A stretch of 64,000 nucleotides of DNA from Panaeolus papilionaceus (GCA_015501605.1 JADNRZ010000003.1:1674001-1738000); one strand, 5' to 3'; shown: positions 25,071 through 37,314, counted from the stretch's first letter. Notes: generated by a model from the letters alone, not told the origin. Program-made: numbers and translations.

Positions 25071-25103
25071 AACACGACAAGAACACGACAAGAACACGAC
25101 AAC
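25071..25103 (+). repeat. three tandem 11-base repeats, AACACGACAAG
   Basis: The unit AACACGACAAG occurs twice exactly and a third time with its last base changed. It lies in the divergent VMS1/SEC53 promoter, about 70-100 bases upstream of the SEC53 start. It may be a small slippage repeat or a clustered binding site. Confidence 0.6.
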
Positions 25104-25171
25104 GTCGACATATCTTTGTCTGCTTAAATACCGCGTCCATCGCGTTTTATAGGTCTCATTAACATCTCACA

Positions 25172-26254
25172 ATGGTCTCAGCTGAATTCACGAGTCGCCC
25201 TCTCAAAAAACTTTGCCTTTTTGACGTAGATGGCACCCTCAGTCTCGCTCGCCAGGTTCGTCGTCGTTGGTTGAAATTATATCGTCGATATTGACGATAT
25301 TATAGCGAGCGACACCGGAGATGTTCGAAACTTTGCAAGAGCTAAGGAAGAAACTGGTCATTGGGTTCGTTGGAGGCTCCGATCTCGCCAAGATCGCAGA
25401 ACAGCTAGATACGGGTGTCGGCAACTGTAAGCAACGCTCCTTATGCAAGGACAACGGCCGTGAATAACCTTTTGACAGTTCTGGAGGATTGGGACTTCGG
25501 ATTTGCTGAGAATGGCCTGACTGCTTACAAGCTTGGAAAACAGCTTCCTTCGGAGTCATTCATATCCTTCTTGGGTGAAGAGAGATACAAGAAGCTCGTT
25601 AACTTCTGCTTGATTTACATTGCCAATCTCGACCTTCCTATTAAACGGTGAGTCTCTCAGTATGACCACCATTTTTATCACTTACTGTTTGACTCAGAGG
25701 AACATTCATTGAATTCCGTGCAGGTATGGTCAACATCAGCCCTATTGGCAGAAACGCGACGTACGTTATTTCATTCCATCCTCTATACAATGTTTAGTCT
25801 TGAGTATACTCCACTTAGTATCCAAGAACGACTTGACTTCCAAGCACTCGATAAGGTTATTTATATCCCCCCCGCACATGTTTACTGTCTGAACGATAGA
25901 ACAGGAAAAGGGCTACCGTCGCAACTTTGTCGAGGCTCTCAAGAAGGAGTTCCCTGATTACGGTCTAAAATACTCTATTGGAGGTCAAATATCCTTTGAT
26001 GTCTTCCCCGTTGGATGGGACAAAACCTACGCTTTGGGACGCGTTGCCGACGAACATTTCGATGAAATCCACTTCTTCGGAGACAAGGCTTATGAGGTAC
26101 GAATCCGGATTCACTTTGGATTTTCGGTATCTAACCCTTACTACAGGGAGGTAACGATTACGAGATTTATAGTGACCCTAGGACGATAGGACATTCCGTC
26201 AACAACCCAGATCATACCCTTAAGCTTCTGAGGGAGCTTTTCTTGGAGTCTTAG
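25172..26254 (+). CDS. SEC53: phosphomannomutase (Sec53/PMM)
   Basis: It converts mannose-6-phosphate to mannose-1-phosphate in the cytosol, feeding GDP-mannose and glycosylation. It is a HAD-superfamily enzyme: the nucleophile motif CLFDVDGTL sits near the N-terminus after [14 protein letters not shown]. Further family blocks are [53 protein letters not shown] and [20 protein letters not shown]. The Mg-binding end motif [20 protein letters not shown] is also present. The stop at 26252-26254 follows LRELFLES. Five or so introns of about 50-70 bases are present, and one splits the sequence right after SLARQ. The gene appears complete. Confidence 0.96.
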
Positions 26255-27073
26255 GAGGGTTGACTTGTTATTTACCTCGGGACGTGAGAGGAAGGCGAAT
26301 CATCGGTTGCAGGCGGAATAAATACATTTAACATCACGGTACTACTCGAACATTTACATTGGAAGTTTTCAACCAGGAACTTATGAATGAGCATTGGTTC
26401 ACGCACGGATGCGTCTCGGTAACAAAGGCTAGGGTCGGATCGCTTTACCTTGTAAAGATCTAGACTTATGATACAACACAATCTAAATTGTCAATCCTTC
26501 CTGCTCTACCTGGCATTGCCGTACATGGTTTTCTGATTACTCGGTTTCGTTTATATGTGGTCCTCAATGTTGGTCTATAAGTCAAGGGAGGTATGCCGAT
26601 CGTCTATAAGCGGCGAGTACAAAGGCAAATTTGTGCCATCCCCGCATTCTCTAATTCTGGTCTTCGAGCAAGGGCGTATTACATGCTCAGTCTCCGTTAT
26701 TGGTGAGAATGGAGGAAGACGCTTTCAAGAGTATTTCGCTATGCAAGGATGTGACCTGGGGTGTTTGCAGCAAGGCGTGCCAAAAATGCGACCTCAAGTT
26801 CAATAGGGCCTGGCTGCAATTGAGACCACCACAGTTTTGCATTGACCGAAAATTCTGGTGACAGTGCTAGGGACAAAGAAGGATACGACAGGGAGGCATA
26901 ATAAACAGCTACAGACAGGCATGGATAGTGATTGGAATAAAGGCGTGCTAATGATAATTGAAATATGCCTGGTAGTCAAAATTCTAGAGCTCTCCTTGTA
27001 GAAGTTGCGGGGATAGAACACGACTGGTACAGCTCAAAGACAATTACAAGGAGAAAAAAAATCATTTACGGAT
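26255..27073. other. convergent 3' spacer, no gene supported
   Basis: 819 bases between the SEC53 stop (plus) and the trypsin-like gene stop (minus). Both 3' UTRs must lie here. Short frames are present without recognisable content. Confidence 0.4.
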
Positions 27074-29189
27074 TCAGGATGTTTGGTTAAAGTCTGCATG
27101 TGGATACTTGGTCTTTATCCTGTCGATGATCCACCAGGCTGGGATCAGATAAGTGACAAAGGTTGTTGTCGAGTGAGGGCCACGGGTCTTCCCTGAGTGA
27201 AGCAACCCAACCATACGTCCACGACTATCAACAACAAGAGAGCCGGAATCTCCCTTCTTCGAAAATTCCTCCCCTTTTTTCAAGTCATCGTAGTTGTATA
27301 TGGCCAGTTCGATGGACTCGCAGCCATTTTCATCGCAACGGAATGATTCGAGACCAGTGTATCGCCCAAGTGTCAATCCCGTGGCGCAGCCATCCTTGAG
27401 AACAATGAAGTCAGAATGATCATTCCTTGAATTGGAAACATGGAGCTGGAACAGCTCTTCCTGCGAAACAAATCCTCGGATTCTGAATTGCCGATTTGGC
27501 GGGTACTCGAAGGATGGGCTCCCATCCTTTATGGGGTTCAACATGTTGGTCAACTCTGCAGGAGACAGTTTTGTTCCTGAGGGTAAAGAAGATGCAGTGT
27601 CGTTAGTTGGCTTAACAACATAACAAACCAAACAAATGAGTAAAGCCCACCAAGGTCTATGACGTTCCCAGCAAAATGTTTTTTGAATTTTTCGGAGAAT
27701 AGTTCAACTGTCCCCCAGTCCTCAGTAAAGCGTTCCAGTCCTTCGCCAACAACAGAGATAGGCGGAGAATAATGGACATGGCCAATGTTGCGCTGTGATA
27801 TGTCACTCCACTGGGACATTAACAAACAGTGGAACTTTTCAAGTTCCTGAATGGCAACATTCTGTGTCGATAAGAAGTCAGCCATGGTCTTCGAGTCGTT
27901 TGCAAGTGTGTTGTCTTCCGGGTCCAGGTCAGTGGCGTTGACAGTTGTTAGCTGCGCTGAGTCCTTAGCTATAGTGCTGGCAATGATAGTGCGATCAGAG
28001 ATGTCCTTTTTAATAGCATCGAGACCAGCTTGAAAACGGTGGAAGCCAGCAACTTGAACATATTGCCGAGGTGCACTAGCTCCCTTGAACTCATAGAGGT
28101 GGTGAGTTTCACTCTTGTCACGGAGGACGTGTCGGGTGCTGACACCAAAGACCTTTTCACTTGGGTGTCCCTGAAGATCAACCGCTTCATGGAAGAAAAA
28201 GCCCATCGTTCCTTCTTGATCTCGGCCCTCCTTCTCCGCAGTAGAAATTGGAATTCCCAGAGTAGCTGTAAGGTGCCGGCGATGGTCGACAGTGGTGTGG
28301 AGAGAGTGAGAAACAGGTAAAAGATTTGGACCCATTGACCGAATCAATTTCTGCGTGACTGCCTCGTGCCATTCAACTTCGACGTCTACAATGTCACTGA
28401 TTTTGAGAATGGACTGGATATCTGCAGAAACATTCCGAGCAGTGTCGGCAGAGGTGGATCCCGGGGCCACTCCAATCCAGATCACAACAGGACCAAGGGT
28501 TTTTTTATGCTGGGGCTCTGTTGTATCAGTGATGATGAAACGAGTGAGATCGATGGTGTATTCCTTTTTGATAGTATCTTTGACAATCCTGTTGATTTGT
28601 GGGCCCACCGTTCTCCAAACCTTGTTGATTGGCATGCCACATACGACCGAGAAGGATTTGGTTGGCTGGATCTCGAAGTTGCCCGTTGGCTGGGTCCATG
28701 GGGCTTTTGATGACCCTGTACGGTACAGGAGGTCTGGGTGACCATTAGACGTGGTTAATCCAGTGTAGTAGGTACACCTTTCGTAATCGGAGATTTGAGG
28801 GGTGACAGAAGTCTTGTCTGTAACTTGGGTTTCTTCCCCCGAAAGGCGGGAGGAATCACTCAGGGTTGGGGAACTCTGATCTACATCATGGGTCCAAGCA
28901 ACACACTGTAAAGCAAATTCGGAAGGACCTTCATAGAGTGTCAGTGGGCTCCACGTAAACTCAGGTGCAAGAGACAGAAAATGACACACTAAATTGGTCA
29001 GGGAGTCCCAGCGCCGCAACAGCGTCCTTAATATGCTGAACAACGTCCGGCGTGGCTAAAAGGCGAGTTGATATGATTTATATAAATGGCAATTTATCAT
29101 AAGATACTCACATGAATCAGACATTGTATTGTTGAAGGCTCGAGGTAACAATGGACTTTAGCAATGGGACTTGACTTGGAAGGTGGCAT
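27074..29189 (-). CDS. trypsin-fold serine peptidase-like protein without visible secretion signal
   Basis: The proposed start is MPPSKSSPIAKVHCYLEPST (29189), followed by TPDVVQHIKDAVAALGLPDQ after an intron. The middle of the protein (28900-28000) has no recognised domain. A His motif lies in KVFGVSTRHVLRD, comparable to the TxxHv of chymotrypsin-fold enzymes. The Ser motif is KKGDSGSLVVDSRGRMVGLL, with the classical GDSG. A splice from GTGGGC near 27651 joins VIDLG to TKLSPAELTNMLNPIKDG. The catalytic Asp could not be assigned. There is no signal peptide or membrane helix, so the protein is probably intracellular. Similar large trypsin-fold proteins are common in mushroom genomes but largely uncharacterised. 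The splice structure between 29000 and 28880 is uncertain. Confidence 0.7.
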
Positions 29190-29590
29190 TTCAAAATCTG
29201 AGACCTTCACTGTCCCGGACGTAACGGCGGGATGCCGTCGTGCCGACGCCGCCACCCTCGGGCCTCTCCTCAGAGTTGGATATTCGAACTGCGCTCGCAG
29301 TAATATTTGCAAATTGTTCTGATGTAAATGTCCTTCATTTATTGTCCTGAATATATGTTCTGTTAGCAATCATTGTTTAACAGCAGCGCACGTCAACATC
29401 AATTTAAGTCACGACTCACGACCCACGGGTCTGTCACACCGGTTTTATTATTATTGACGCGTCTTGCCACTGAAAACCGTGACGAACATCTTTCCTTCAC
29501 ACTTCCACTGATACCCCTTGCACAGATACATTTAAGGTCTGTATAACAGATAAACAAACTCCTCAACTGTTGCATTTGACGAAAGACGAT
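29190..29590. promoter_or_regulatory. divergent promoter, trypsin-like gene / POL3
   Basis: 401 bases between two divergent starts. It contains one perfect GACGCGTC palindrome (listed separately) on the POL3 side. No gene is seen. Confidence 0.5.
29456..29463. promoter_or_regulatory. MCB-type element GACGCGTC upstream of POL3
   Basis: An 8-base palindrome containing ACGCGT, the MluI cell-cycle box bound by MBF in yeasts, lies 128 bases upstream of the POL3 start. DNA replication genes are the classical MBF targets. An identical copy lies in POL3 intron 1. Confidence 0.55.
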
Positions 29591-32500
29591 ATGACCAACG
29601 CTACGAAGGGGAATCAAACTTTGACTCGGACAAGGTATGTCCTCTGACAAAGGGTTGTTGCATTTCTGGACGCGTCTATAACATTTCTTTACGTGGAATT
29701 CAGAACCGAACCCGACTTAGAGCCGATACCAGCAACCAAGAAGAGGAAGTTGGGTGTACCTGGCTTAGGCTCACAGGTTCCTCAACAACCATCATTTACG
29801 GCCGTCTTGGAACGTTTGAAGGAGGAGAGCGCTCATGGCGGAACTGGTACGTTACCTCGAATTATATGGCATCAATCGTTTCAATCGTTAACTTACGATG
29901 TATTTGGTTTACAGAGGCGGAAGGAGGAGCAGACCGTTGGTCAAGGCCAGCCCTGCCGAACATTAATCCACAACATGATTCTATTAGTATGTCGCACTAT
30001 TATGTCACCGTCGGAAGACATACCTAATACCAGTTTTCAAGTTTTCCAGCAAATAGATGTCGAGACTGCATCTGATCCCGAAAGTAACAAAATCATCCTT
30101 CGCATGTATGGTGCAACACAGGTATGTCACCCTTGTGTATCGTTATGATTCAATACATCATACCTTCTCTGCACACAGGAGGGACACAGTGTGGTAGCTA
30201 CAGTGACAGATGTGCTCCCTTATTTTTATGTGCCTGTCCCTCGTGGTTTTACCGATGATGATTTCAATCCCTTCCGAAGCTACCTAAATGTGAGTCGTGT
30301 CCCCCCTTCAACTGTTCGTACGCTTACAGCCGGCTTAGGACGCCATCAACGAGAGTAGTATTATTCTCAAAATTGAGAAGGTCGTGAAGCGATCACTGGT
30401 TGGATATCTTGGAGATGAGCAGGTTCCATTCTTGAAAATTACTCTTAGGGACCCGAAGTCTGTTCCCAAAGTTCGAGATAAGTCGTTTCTTATTCTTTGC
30501 ACACCCTTAGTCTGATTATGATTGCTACTTTACGCCTATTCGAAAAAGGTGAATGTAACTATCGCGACCTGTTCCCTGGAATTTATGCGACATACGAGAG
30601 TAATATCGCTTTCAACCTGCGTTTTATGATTGACACAAAGGTGGGAACAAAATATTCTTAAGCTGCTGTGAGATTGACCAATTCTTCAGGTTGTGGGGAT
30701 GAACTGGATCGAGGTGCCAGCAGGAAAGTACAGAATTGTTCCGCAACAATCTAAACGCTCTACTTGCCAACTAGAAATCTACTTCCGGTCAGTGTGACCT
30801 TTTCTGAGCCCTAGAAACTCAAATTCAACAACTGTTAGGTATGACGCGTTCATCTCCCATGCACCCGAAGGTGATTGGTCCAAGATTGCGCCACTGCGCA
30901 TTCTGAGTTTCGATATCGAGTGCGCGGGACGTAAAGGAATCTTCCCCGAGGCGTCTGTTGATCCAGTCATTCAGATTGCAAACATGGTTACACGACAAGG
31001 TGCGTCCTACTAACATCTCGAAAGACTTGAGACTTGATATATTCATACCGTGTATTAGGAGAAAAAATGCCTTTTGTCCGCAACGTTTTTACGCTGAATA
31101 CCTGTGCCCACATTGTGGGCTCTCAAGTTTTGTCATTCGAGGCAGAAAGCGAGATGTTGCAGCGCTGGCGAGATTTTGTGGAAGAAGTTGACCCCGATGT
31201 CGTTATTGGTTATAACATTGCTGGTTTCGATTTCCCATACCTTATGGACCGTGCTAAAGCTCTGAAACTGGAGAGGTTTCCTTTCTTGGGTAGGATGAGG
31301 AGTATGTTGGTACCTTTCAACTTGATCAACTTCCCTGACGTCGCACCTATGCAGAACAAAGGACTGAGGTCAAAGAGACCCACTTCTCCTCCAAAGCCTA
31401 CGGTCAGCGTGATTCGAAGGAGACTAATCTGCACGGTCGTCTACAACTCGATGTTCTGCAGTTCATGCAACGAGAACATAAGCTGCGAAGTTACACGCTG
31501 AATTCTGTCTGTGCTCAATTTCTGGGCGAACAGAAAGAAGACGTACATCACTCGGTCATCACAGAACTGCAGAATGGAACACCCGAATCAAGGCGTCGTC
31601 TGGCCATCTACTGTCTGAAGGTGGGTTTTTGTTTTCGTTATTAGGGATTTGATACTCAATGGCTACATAAATCGTTAGGATGCTTATCTTCCCCAACGGT
31701 TGTTGGATAAACTCATGTGCTTTGTCAATTATGTCGAGATGTCCCGTGTAACTGGTGTACCATTCAATTTCCTGCTGTCCCGAGGACAGTCCATTAAAGT
31801 GTTGTCTCAACTGTACCGGAAGGCAAACGAGGAGGGGTATCTCGTACCAGCAACGAGGGGAGAAGGTTGGGATACGACGTCTATTGTTCTACTGCATTAC
31901 TGACTGTCTACACCAGGAACGGACGACCAATACGAAGGTGCAACGGTCATTGAACCCAAGAAAGGCTTTTATGACGTCCCTATAGCCACGCTCGATTTTA
32001 GTTCTCTATACCCTTCAATCATGATGGCACATAACCTGTGTTACACGACCCTGCTCGACCATGCTACAATCCAGAGGCTAAAGCTTGTCAAGGATGTTGA
32101 CTACATCCAGACGCCCAACAGTGGTCCGTCTTTGCCTTTCGGGCTCATCACTCCAGCCTCACGATATTATATTTCTAGATCTCTTCGTTAAATCCACCAA
32201 GAGAAAGGGACTCCTGCCTACGATCTTGGAAGACCTTATCTCCGCCCGTAAACGTGCAAAGGCGGACTTGAAAAAGGAAACAGATCCGTTTAAGAAGGCA
32301 GTGCTGGACGGTCGACAGTTGGCTCTGAAGGTACGATATTCTGACTCTAAAACGCCGTTGAGAATCTCACAGTCCATTGGGTGCAATAGATTAGTGCCAA
32401 CTCCGTGTACGGATTCACGGGTGCCACCATTGGAAAACTCCCATGTCTGGAGATTTCGTCCAGTGTCACAGCTTATGGTCGCCAGATGATTGAACAGACC

Positions 32501-34119
32501 AAAAGGGTCAGTTTATCGAGATTCTTTGTTTCGTCATGCTGAACAATTTTGCAGGAGGTCGAAGCAGAGTACTGTATCGCCAATGGCAAATCTCACGATG
32601 CAGAGATTATTTATGGTGACACCGATTCTGTCATGGTTAGATTCGGCCCCAACGATCTGGCAACGGTGATGGCTCTGGGTAAGTTGGGAATTTAGAAGTT
32701 AGAGTTCCTGGTTTCATCATAACCTTAATCTCACAGGAAATGAAGCCGCCGAACTTGTTACTCAGAAATTCATCAAACCCATTAAATTGGAGTTCGAAAA
32801 AGTGTACTACCCTTACCTCCTCATCAGTAAGAAGCGTTATGCTGGCCTGTATTGGACTAAGGTTGAGAAGTACGATAAGATGGACTCGAAGGGTATTGAG
32901 GTGCGTTTTCTGTTGTTTTTACTCCAGTTATGCTCCCTCTAAGACGAGAAAAACAGACTGTCCGCCGAGATAACTGTCGCCTAGTTTCCACAGTCATTGA
33001 AACCTGTCTTCACAAGATGCTGATTGATCGGGATGTCCACGCTGCCCAAGAGTCAGTGAACTCTGTCTCCATTCTTCATATCAGGAACCTTATCTTTCGC
33101 AATCCCATAGGTACACGAAAAGAACCATTGCAGATCTACTTCAAAATAAAGTCGACATGTCTCAACTCGTGATCACGAAGGCCCTTTCCAAGACTGGTAA
33201 GCGCTCCACCCTTCATCCGTCGACGGTGTTATAACCCACGCCTTCCCCAGACTATCATGGCAAACAGGCACATGCCGAGTTGGCAGAACGAATGAAGCAG
33301 AGAGACGCAGGTAAGTGCCCACGGCTCTCAATTTTAACTTTTGGTTCAGCTTTTCATCAAATTCTACACCAACTTATATAGGTTCGGCACCGGCGCTTGG
33401 TGATCGTGTAGCCTACGTTATCATCAAGGGAATCAAAGGCGCTGCAGCCTACGAAAAATCTGAAGATCCTCTTTACGTGCTCGAAAACAATATCCCCATT
33501 GACACCAAGTATTACCTTGAAAATCAACTTTCCAAACCCCTCCTGAGAATTTTCGAGCCTATTCTTGGGGAGAAAGCTAATCAACTACGTACGTCATGCG
33601 ATGGTATGTCATTACAACATGTGCTGATCGGATTGCAGTGTCTGGAGACCACACACGCACCATTCAAATTGCGACGCCCACAGTCGGTGGTTTGATGAAG
33701 TTCGCGGTTAAGACTGTAACGTGCCTTGGGTGCAAGACACCTCTCAAGGGCAAGGATATCAGTAGGTTAATTCCATATGATTTCCAATTAAAAGCTGAGA
33801 AATACGGCTACAGAGGGTGCCCTATGCAAGAATTGCAAGCCGAGAACGCAAGAGTTGTACAACAAGCATGTGACGATGAGCTCCCAGTTGCAAGTCCGCT
33901 TTGCGCGATTATGGACGCAGTGCCAGCGTTGTCAAGGATCTCTACACCAGGTCAGTTTGGTTCACGTTCTATATATGAGTTACTGGGTGCTGATTGTAAA
34001 TTTAGGACGTGTTGTGTACCAGTAAGGATTGCCCAATCTTTTACATGCGCAAGAAAGCGCAGAAAGACGTGGAAGATGCCAACACGGTTCTCGATCGGTT
34101 CGATGCGGAAGACTGGTAA
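29591..34119 (+). CDS. POL3: DNA polymerase delta catalytic subunit
   Basis: This is a replicative B-family polymerase with proofreading exonuclease. It starts [14 protein letters not shown], then an intron, then the basic segment ATKKRKLG. Exonuclease motifs: Exo I in [15 protein letters not shown], Exo II in [20 protein letters not shown], Exo III in [16 protein letters not shown]. Polymerase motifs: A in [19 protein letters not shown] near [20 protein letters not shown], and C in [23 protein letters not shown] and [20 protein letters not shown] are also typical. The C-terminal cysteine modules include [11 protein letters not shown] (CysA) and a CysB half ending [20 protein letters not shown], followed by LDRFDAEDW and a stop at 34117-34119. 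All catalytic carboxylates are present. Many short introns interrupt the gene. Confidence 0.97.
29669..29676. promoter_or_regulatory. second GACGCGTC palindrome, in POL3 intron 1
   Basis: The same 8-base palindrome as at 29456, located 213 bases downstream inside the first intron. The pair brackets the start codon. Confidence 0.4.
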
Positions 34120-34251
34120 CATGGCTTCGTTGCATTTCATGCCTTACTTTCTATTTACATACTTATCACGACCATCACCTACATGCCGATTGCATTCAAT
34201 TCGTCTAGTTGTCTCTAATGTGTAATAACATGCCATACTTCCTCGACCTCT

Positions 34252-35022
34252 TTATAGCCGACCCATTACCTTCTGAGATCTAGGAGATCGCCGATCGCGC
34301 TCCTCTAATAGCTCGACAATCCAGGGACTGACGAAACCTCTTGCAAGTACTTCTTTCTTCGTTAGGTACTTGGCGCCTTGGATGCTCCCCATGCACGACT
34401 GTCGAGAAAAGGTGATCAAACTCAGATGACGCAACCTACAGAGAACATCAGCTAAAAACGCACCGGAGTTCCGCATTCGCAATTGAATGGCTGGTCCATG
34501 TTCCATTCTGTGCTGGGATAGAAGAATTCTACTACATGTCGAGTTTCTATCGTGAGTATGCTATTATTTCGCTTTATCTCTGGAGCATTTCTTACATGGA
34601 TCACCAGCTTTGATTTGTTTCAGTGCCCGAAGGTGCCATTTCTTCGGATCGGGCGATGACATGTCAAAAGCGACATTGGGCTCGCACGAGTGGTTGACTG
34701 AGGGAGTTAGCGGCTGAGGATGTTCCGGTGTGAATGACGACTCACTATATACCAGGTCGCTGTTGAGCTCGAAATGCTGATCACGACCACATTGGACAGA
34801 GGTGTAGGCTTTCGTTCCGCTGGTCAGGCCCTTTAGTTCGGCAAGAACATCGCCAGCATTGAAGGCCTGTTGTTTCGGGATGAAGTCTACATACAGGATT
34901 CCCGAAATGAAGTAAAACATTCATACCTTGAGTGATCTCAAGGCAGATCGGTACTCTCCCGGGGCAAATTCCACAATGAAATCACGATGGGTAGGGACGT
35001 AGGACTTTTGTGTGGGCCTCAT
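34252..35022 (-). CDS. SET-domain protein with post-SET cysteines
   Basis: SET proteins transfer methyl groups to lysine in histones or other proteins. The start MRPTQKSYVPTHRDFIVEFA is at 35022. Intron removal gives LRSLKAFNAGDVLAELKGLT. The hallmark SET motif is SVNHSCEPNVAFDM, and the end of the domain is AGDPLEFFYPSTEWNMDQPF. The post-SET part reads NCECGTPSCMGSIQGAKYLT after removing an intron from GTGCGT to an acceptor in TCGACAG. The tail is WIVELLEERDRRSPR. The protein is short and consists of little beyond the SET domain. It resembles small fungal SET proteins of unknown substrate. The gene is convergent with POL3. Confidence 0.82.
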
Positions 35023-35971
35023 TGTGGAAAGGTAAAATGTTGATAGCTGGAGAGAAATGGGGGGAACTTGGGGGTGTGGCTTTCAGATGTGTCTGGGCTT
35101 TTAAAGCCACACACTAAATGGCATTTCGTTATACGCGGCGGGGCGCGGGTATCTTTCGATTTCGATTTGCGACATTACGCCATGGGCCGATGACGAATCC
35201 AAGACGCCTCGTGATAGGTCATAGCAGGTGATTAGCAGATGCTTTCTGAGTCGAGGAGTCTCTAATGTCTACAATTCCAATTACAGCAGGTCTATAGGAT
35301 AGGTCTTCGGTCGGTTACATGAGATAACGCACAAGCACCCTCGATGGGGTTATTGATAAGATCGATGGCTTGGTTGGGTATTTACGCTGTTTGACCACCC
35401 AATTTGGCCGAAAATATCAGAGCTGTTGAAGATGTCCAGGGAGCGTCTCTATGGAAAAAGGAATTTGGAATGAAATGGGCTGTGTCAAGGCGGCTGTATG
35501 ATGCTTTCAGCTCCGAAACATGTTCGAAGCAATGACTGATACATGAGCAGCAAAGATGACCCGGATTCCGAGAAGCCTGACGAACACTTTGCATTGAGAC
35601 GATCTCCTGATGCGGGGCAATTCATGACCACGAGGGCGGAGCTGAGGTAGTCGGGCAAATTGAATACGTCACCTTCGCATTGACTTCTGCGCAAGAGTGC
35701 CTGGTGTCGACGGAAAAAAGTATTGAAGATCAGAGTACAAACGAAAAATGACCGTAATTTACAAATACTGTTGTACAAATATGCAACATGTACAGTTTAT
35801 ATAGAATCCGTTATCAGACCCATTGCGAAGCAGAAGGCATTGAGCCCTTGACATTGGCGTTTTTTGCGGGGCGCGCAACAACGGCGATGGCATCCTTTGT
35901 GATGTATGGTCCGGGGGACGGCTCTAGATGTGGCCAGCATTGAGCGCATGACACTCAAAGGGAGGATGAAA

Positions 35972-36172
35972 CTACTTGCCATGGACTGCGACGTTGCCCC
36001 TGTGCTCTTTAATCTCGTCTCTGAGTAGCATCATGCTGGTGAATACGAACAATGAAGTCCCCCCTATCATCCAAGCCTGGTAGTATTTTGTCAGAGAGCA
36101 AGAACCCAAAAACAGGAGATAAGCTGACAATTGTCCTTCCTTGCGGACCTGTGAATCTGGGGTAGGCGTCAA
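35972..36172 (-). CDS. possible short membrane peptide, partial
   Basis: A minus-strand exon-like stretch encodes AWMIGGTSLFVFTSMMLLRD followed by EIKEHRGNVAVHGK and a stop at 35972-35974. It has one hydrophobic helix and a basic tail. It is preceded by a plausible acceptor and a short upstream segment (TPTPDSQ) with a weak GTCCGC donor. I could not find a start codon joined in frame, so this may be the 3' end of a small gene or chance. Confidence 0.2.
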   Translation of the reverse strand: MTPTPDSQVRKEGQLSAYLLFLGSCSLTKYYQAWMIGGTSLFVFTSMMLLRDEIKEHRGNVAVHGK

Positions 36173-36575
36173 GTACTGCCATAGTTAAGATAGATGTTTC
36201 GACATAATTGCACCAGCTTTTTCGTTTATATATGTATTTATACGCTGAGACATAGATGTCTGGCATTTCAATAGGATTCGCACCACTTAAATGAATATCG
36301 ATAGAGTAAAATGAAACAATAATATGACTGTACAGGTAGGAAAATAGAGTCCTTATGTTATAACATAGTCTGATATCGTACATTCTAACAGAGAAGGGGA
36401 ATGATCTACACGCGTCGCGTATCGCGTCTCGGGTCAAGCGTAATAAGCGCGTTATAATCAGGTGATCAAGTAGTTCGCAGCGGAAAGCGGAGTTCAAACC
36501 TTGTAATCAACTATACAGTTCATCAATTGCCAGATTCGGATGAGAGCAGATTAAATTATCATCAAGACTTCGCCG

Positions 36576-36603
36576 CCGCCGACACCGACACCGACACCGA
36601 CAC
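36576..36603 (+). repeat. CCGACA microsatellite in RPL30 leader
   Basis: A hexamer-like repeat (CCGACA, about four copies, preceded by GCC triplets) ends just before the RPL30 start codon at 36609, so it probably lies in the 5' UTR. Confidence 0.55.
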
Positions 36604-36608
36604 TTGCA

Positions 36609-37098
36609 ATGGCCCCCACCAAAAAATCAAAAGCGACAAAGTCCACCGAGTCCATTGCCTCCAGGCTTGCACTCGTCGTCAAGTCCGGAAAGTACACTTT
36701 GGGCTACAAGTCTGCCCTCAAGCAGATGCGCAGCGGAAAGGGTGAGTTTTTTTCTAAGTCTCTCGGGGACTGGAGCACTATGCTGAGAAGGTCCCTTGAA
36801 CTAACGTATATCTTTTCAATTGATAGCCAAGCTCGTCTTGATCGCTGGTAACTGCCCTCCTCTCCGCAAGTCTGAACTTGAGTACTATGCCATGCTCTCA
36901 AAAACCACCGTTCACCATTTTGCTGGTACCAACGTTGCCCTTGGAACTGCTGCCGGAAAGCTTTTCCGTGTCGGGTTAGTAAAAGTTTCGTTTTTCAGTG
37001 TTTCTCTCGTTTTCTTATGTATCTTCTACAGTGTCATGACCGTCAGCGACCAAGGTGACTCTGATCTCTTGAACTTCGCTGAGGGCAACGCTACCTAA
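36609..37098 (+). CDS. RPL30: 60S ribosomal protein L30 (eL30)
   Basis: This is a component of the large ribosomal subunit. Exon 1 reads [20 protein letters not shown] and continues through [17 protein letters not shown]. After an intron come [40 protein letters not shown] and [10 protein letters not shown]. After a second intron, [20 protein letters not shown] ends at the stop 37096-37098. Length and motifs match the family throughout. The leader has a CCGACA repeat. Confidence 0.98.
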
Positions 37099-37252
37099 GA
37101 GCTTCATATCTTCTACCATATGTGTATACTATGATGTGACTGTTATGAATATATGGTATGCCAACCATGCAGAGTTGGGTGCCTCACCCTTGAGCAAAGC
37201 AATTGACTCGTCTTGTGGGATCAGTTTTTTTTAAAGTCAATGAAAGGTGCTA

Positions 37253-37266
37253 GACGTGAGAAAAGT
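37253..37266 (+). promoter_or_regulatory. shared upstream motif GACGTGAGAAAAGT (paralog A)
   Basis: It lies 48 bases before the presumed start of paralog A. The identical 14 bases precede paralog B, and related forms precede C, D and E. Confidence 0.5.
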
Positions 37267-37314
37267 CGACTTCAGAGGCTTACTCACAACCCTCATGAGA
37301 TCGATTTTGTGGTT

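Larger units (their letters stand above)
35023..36608. other. 1.6-kb intergenic region between SET gene and RPL30
   Basis: It holds the SET-gene promoter on the left and the RPL30 promoter on the right. A possible small spliced frame at 35972-36172 (minus) is listed separately. CpG-rich words (ACGCGTCGCG, ATCGCGTC) cluster at 36408-36470 upstream of RPL30. Otherwise I see nothing. Confidence 0.4.

Noticed and set aside
28355..28741. Plus-strand open frames opposite the trypsin-like gene
   Set aside because: They are antisense shadows of its large central exon.
36009..36497. Minus-strand 162-residue open frame upstream of RPL30
   Set aside because: Composition is like translated AT-rich spacer; no domain, and it crosses the RPL30 promoter.
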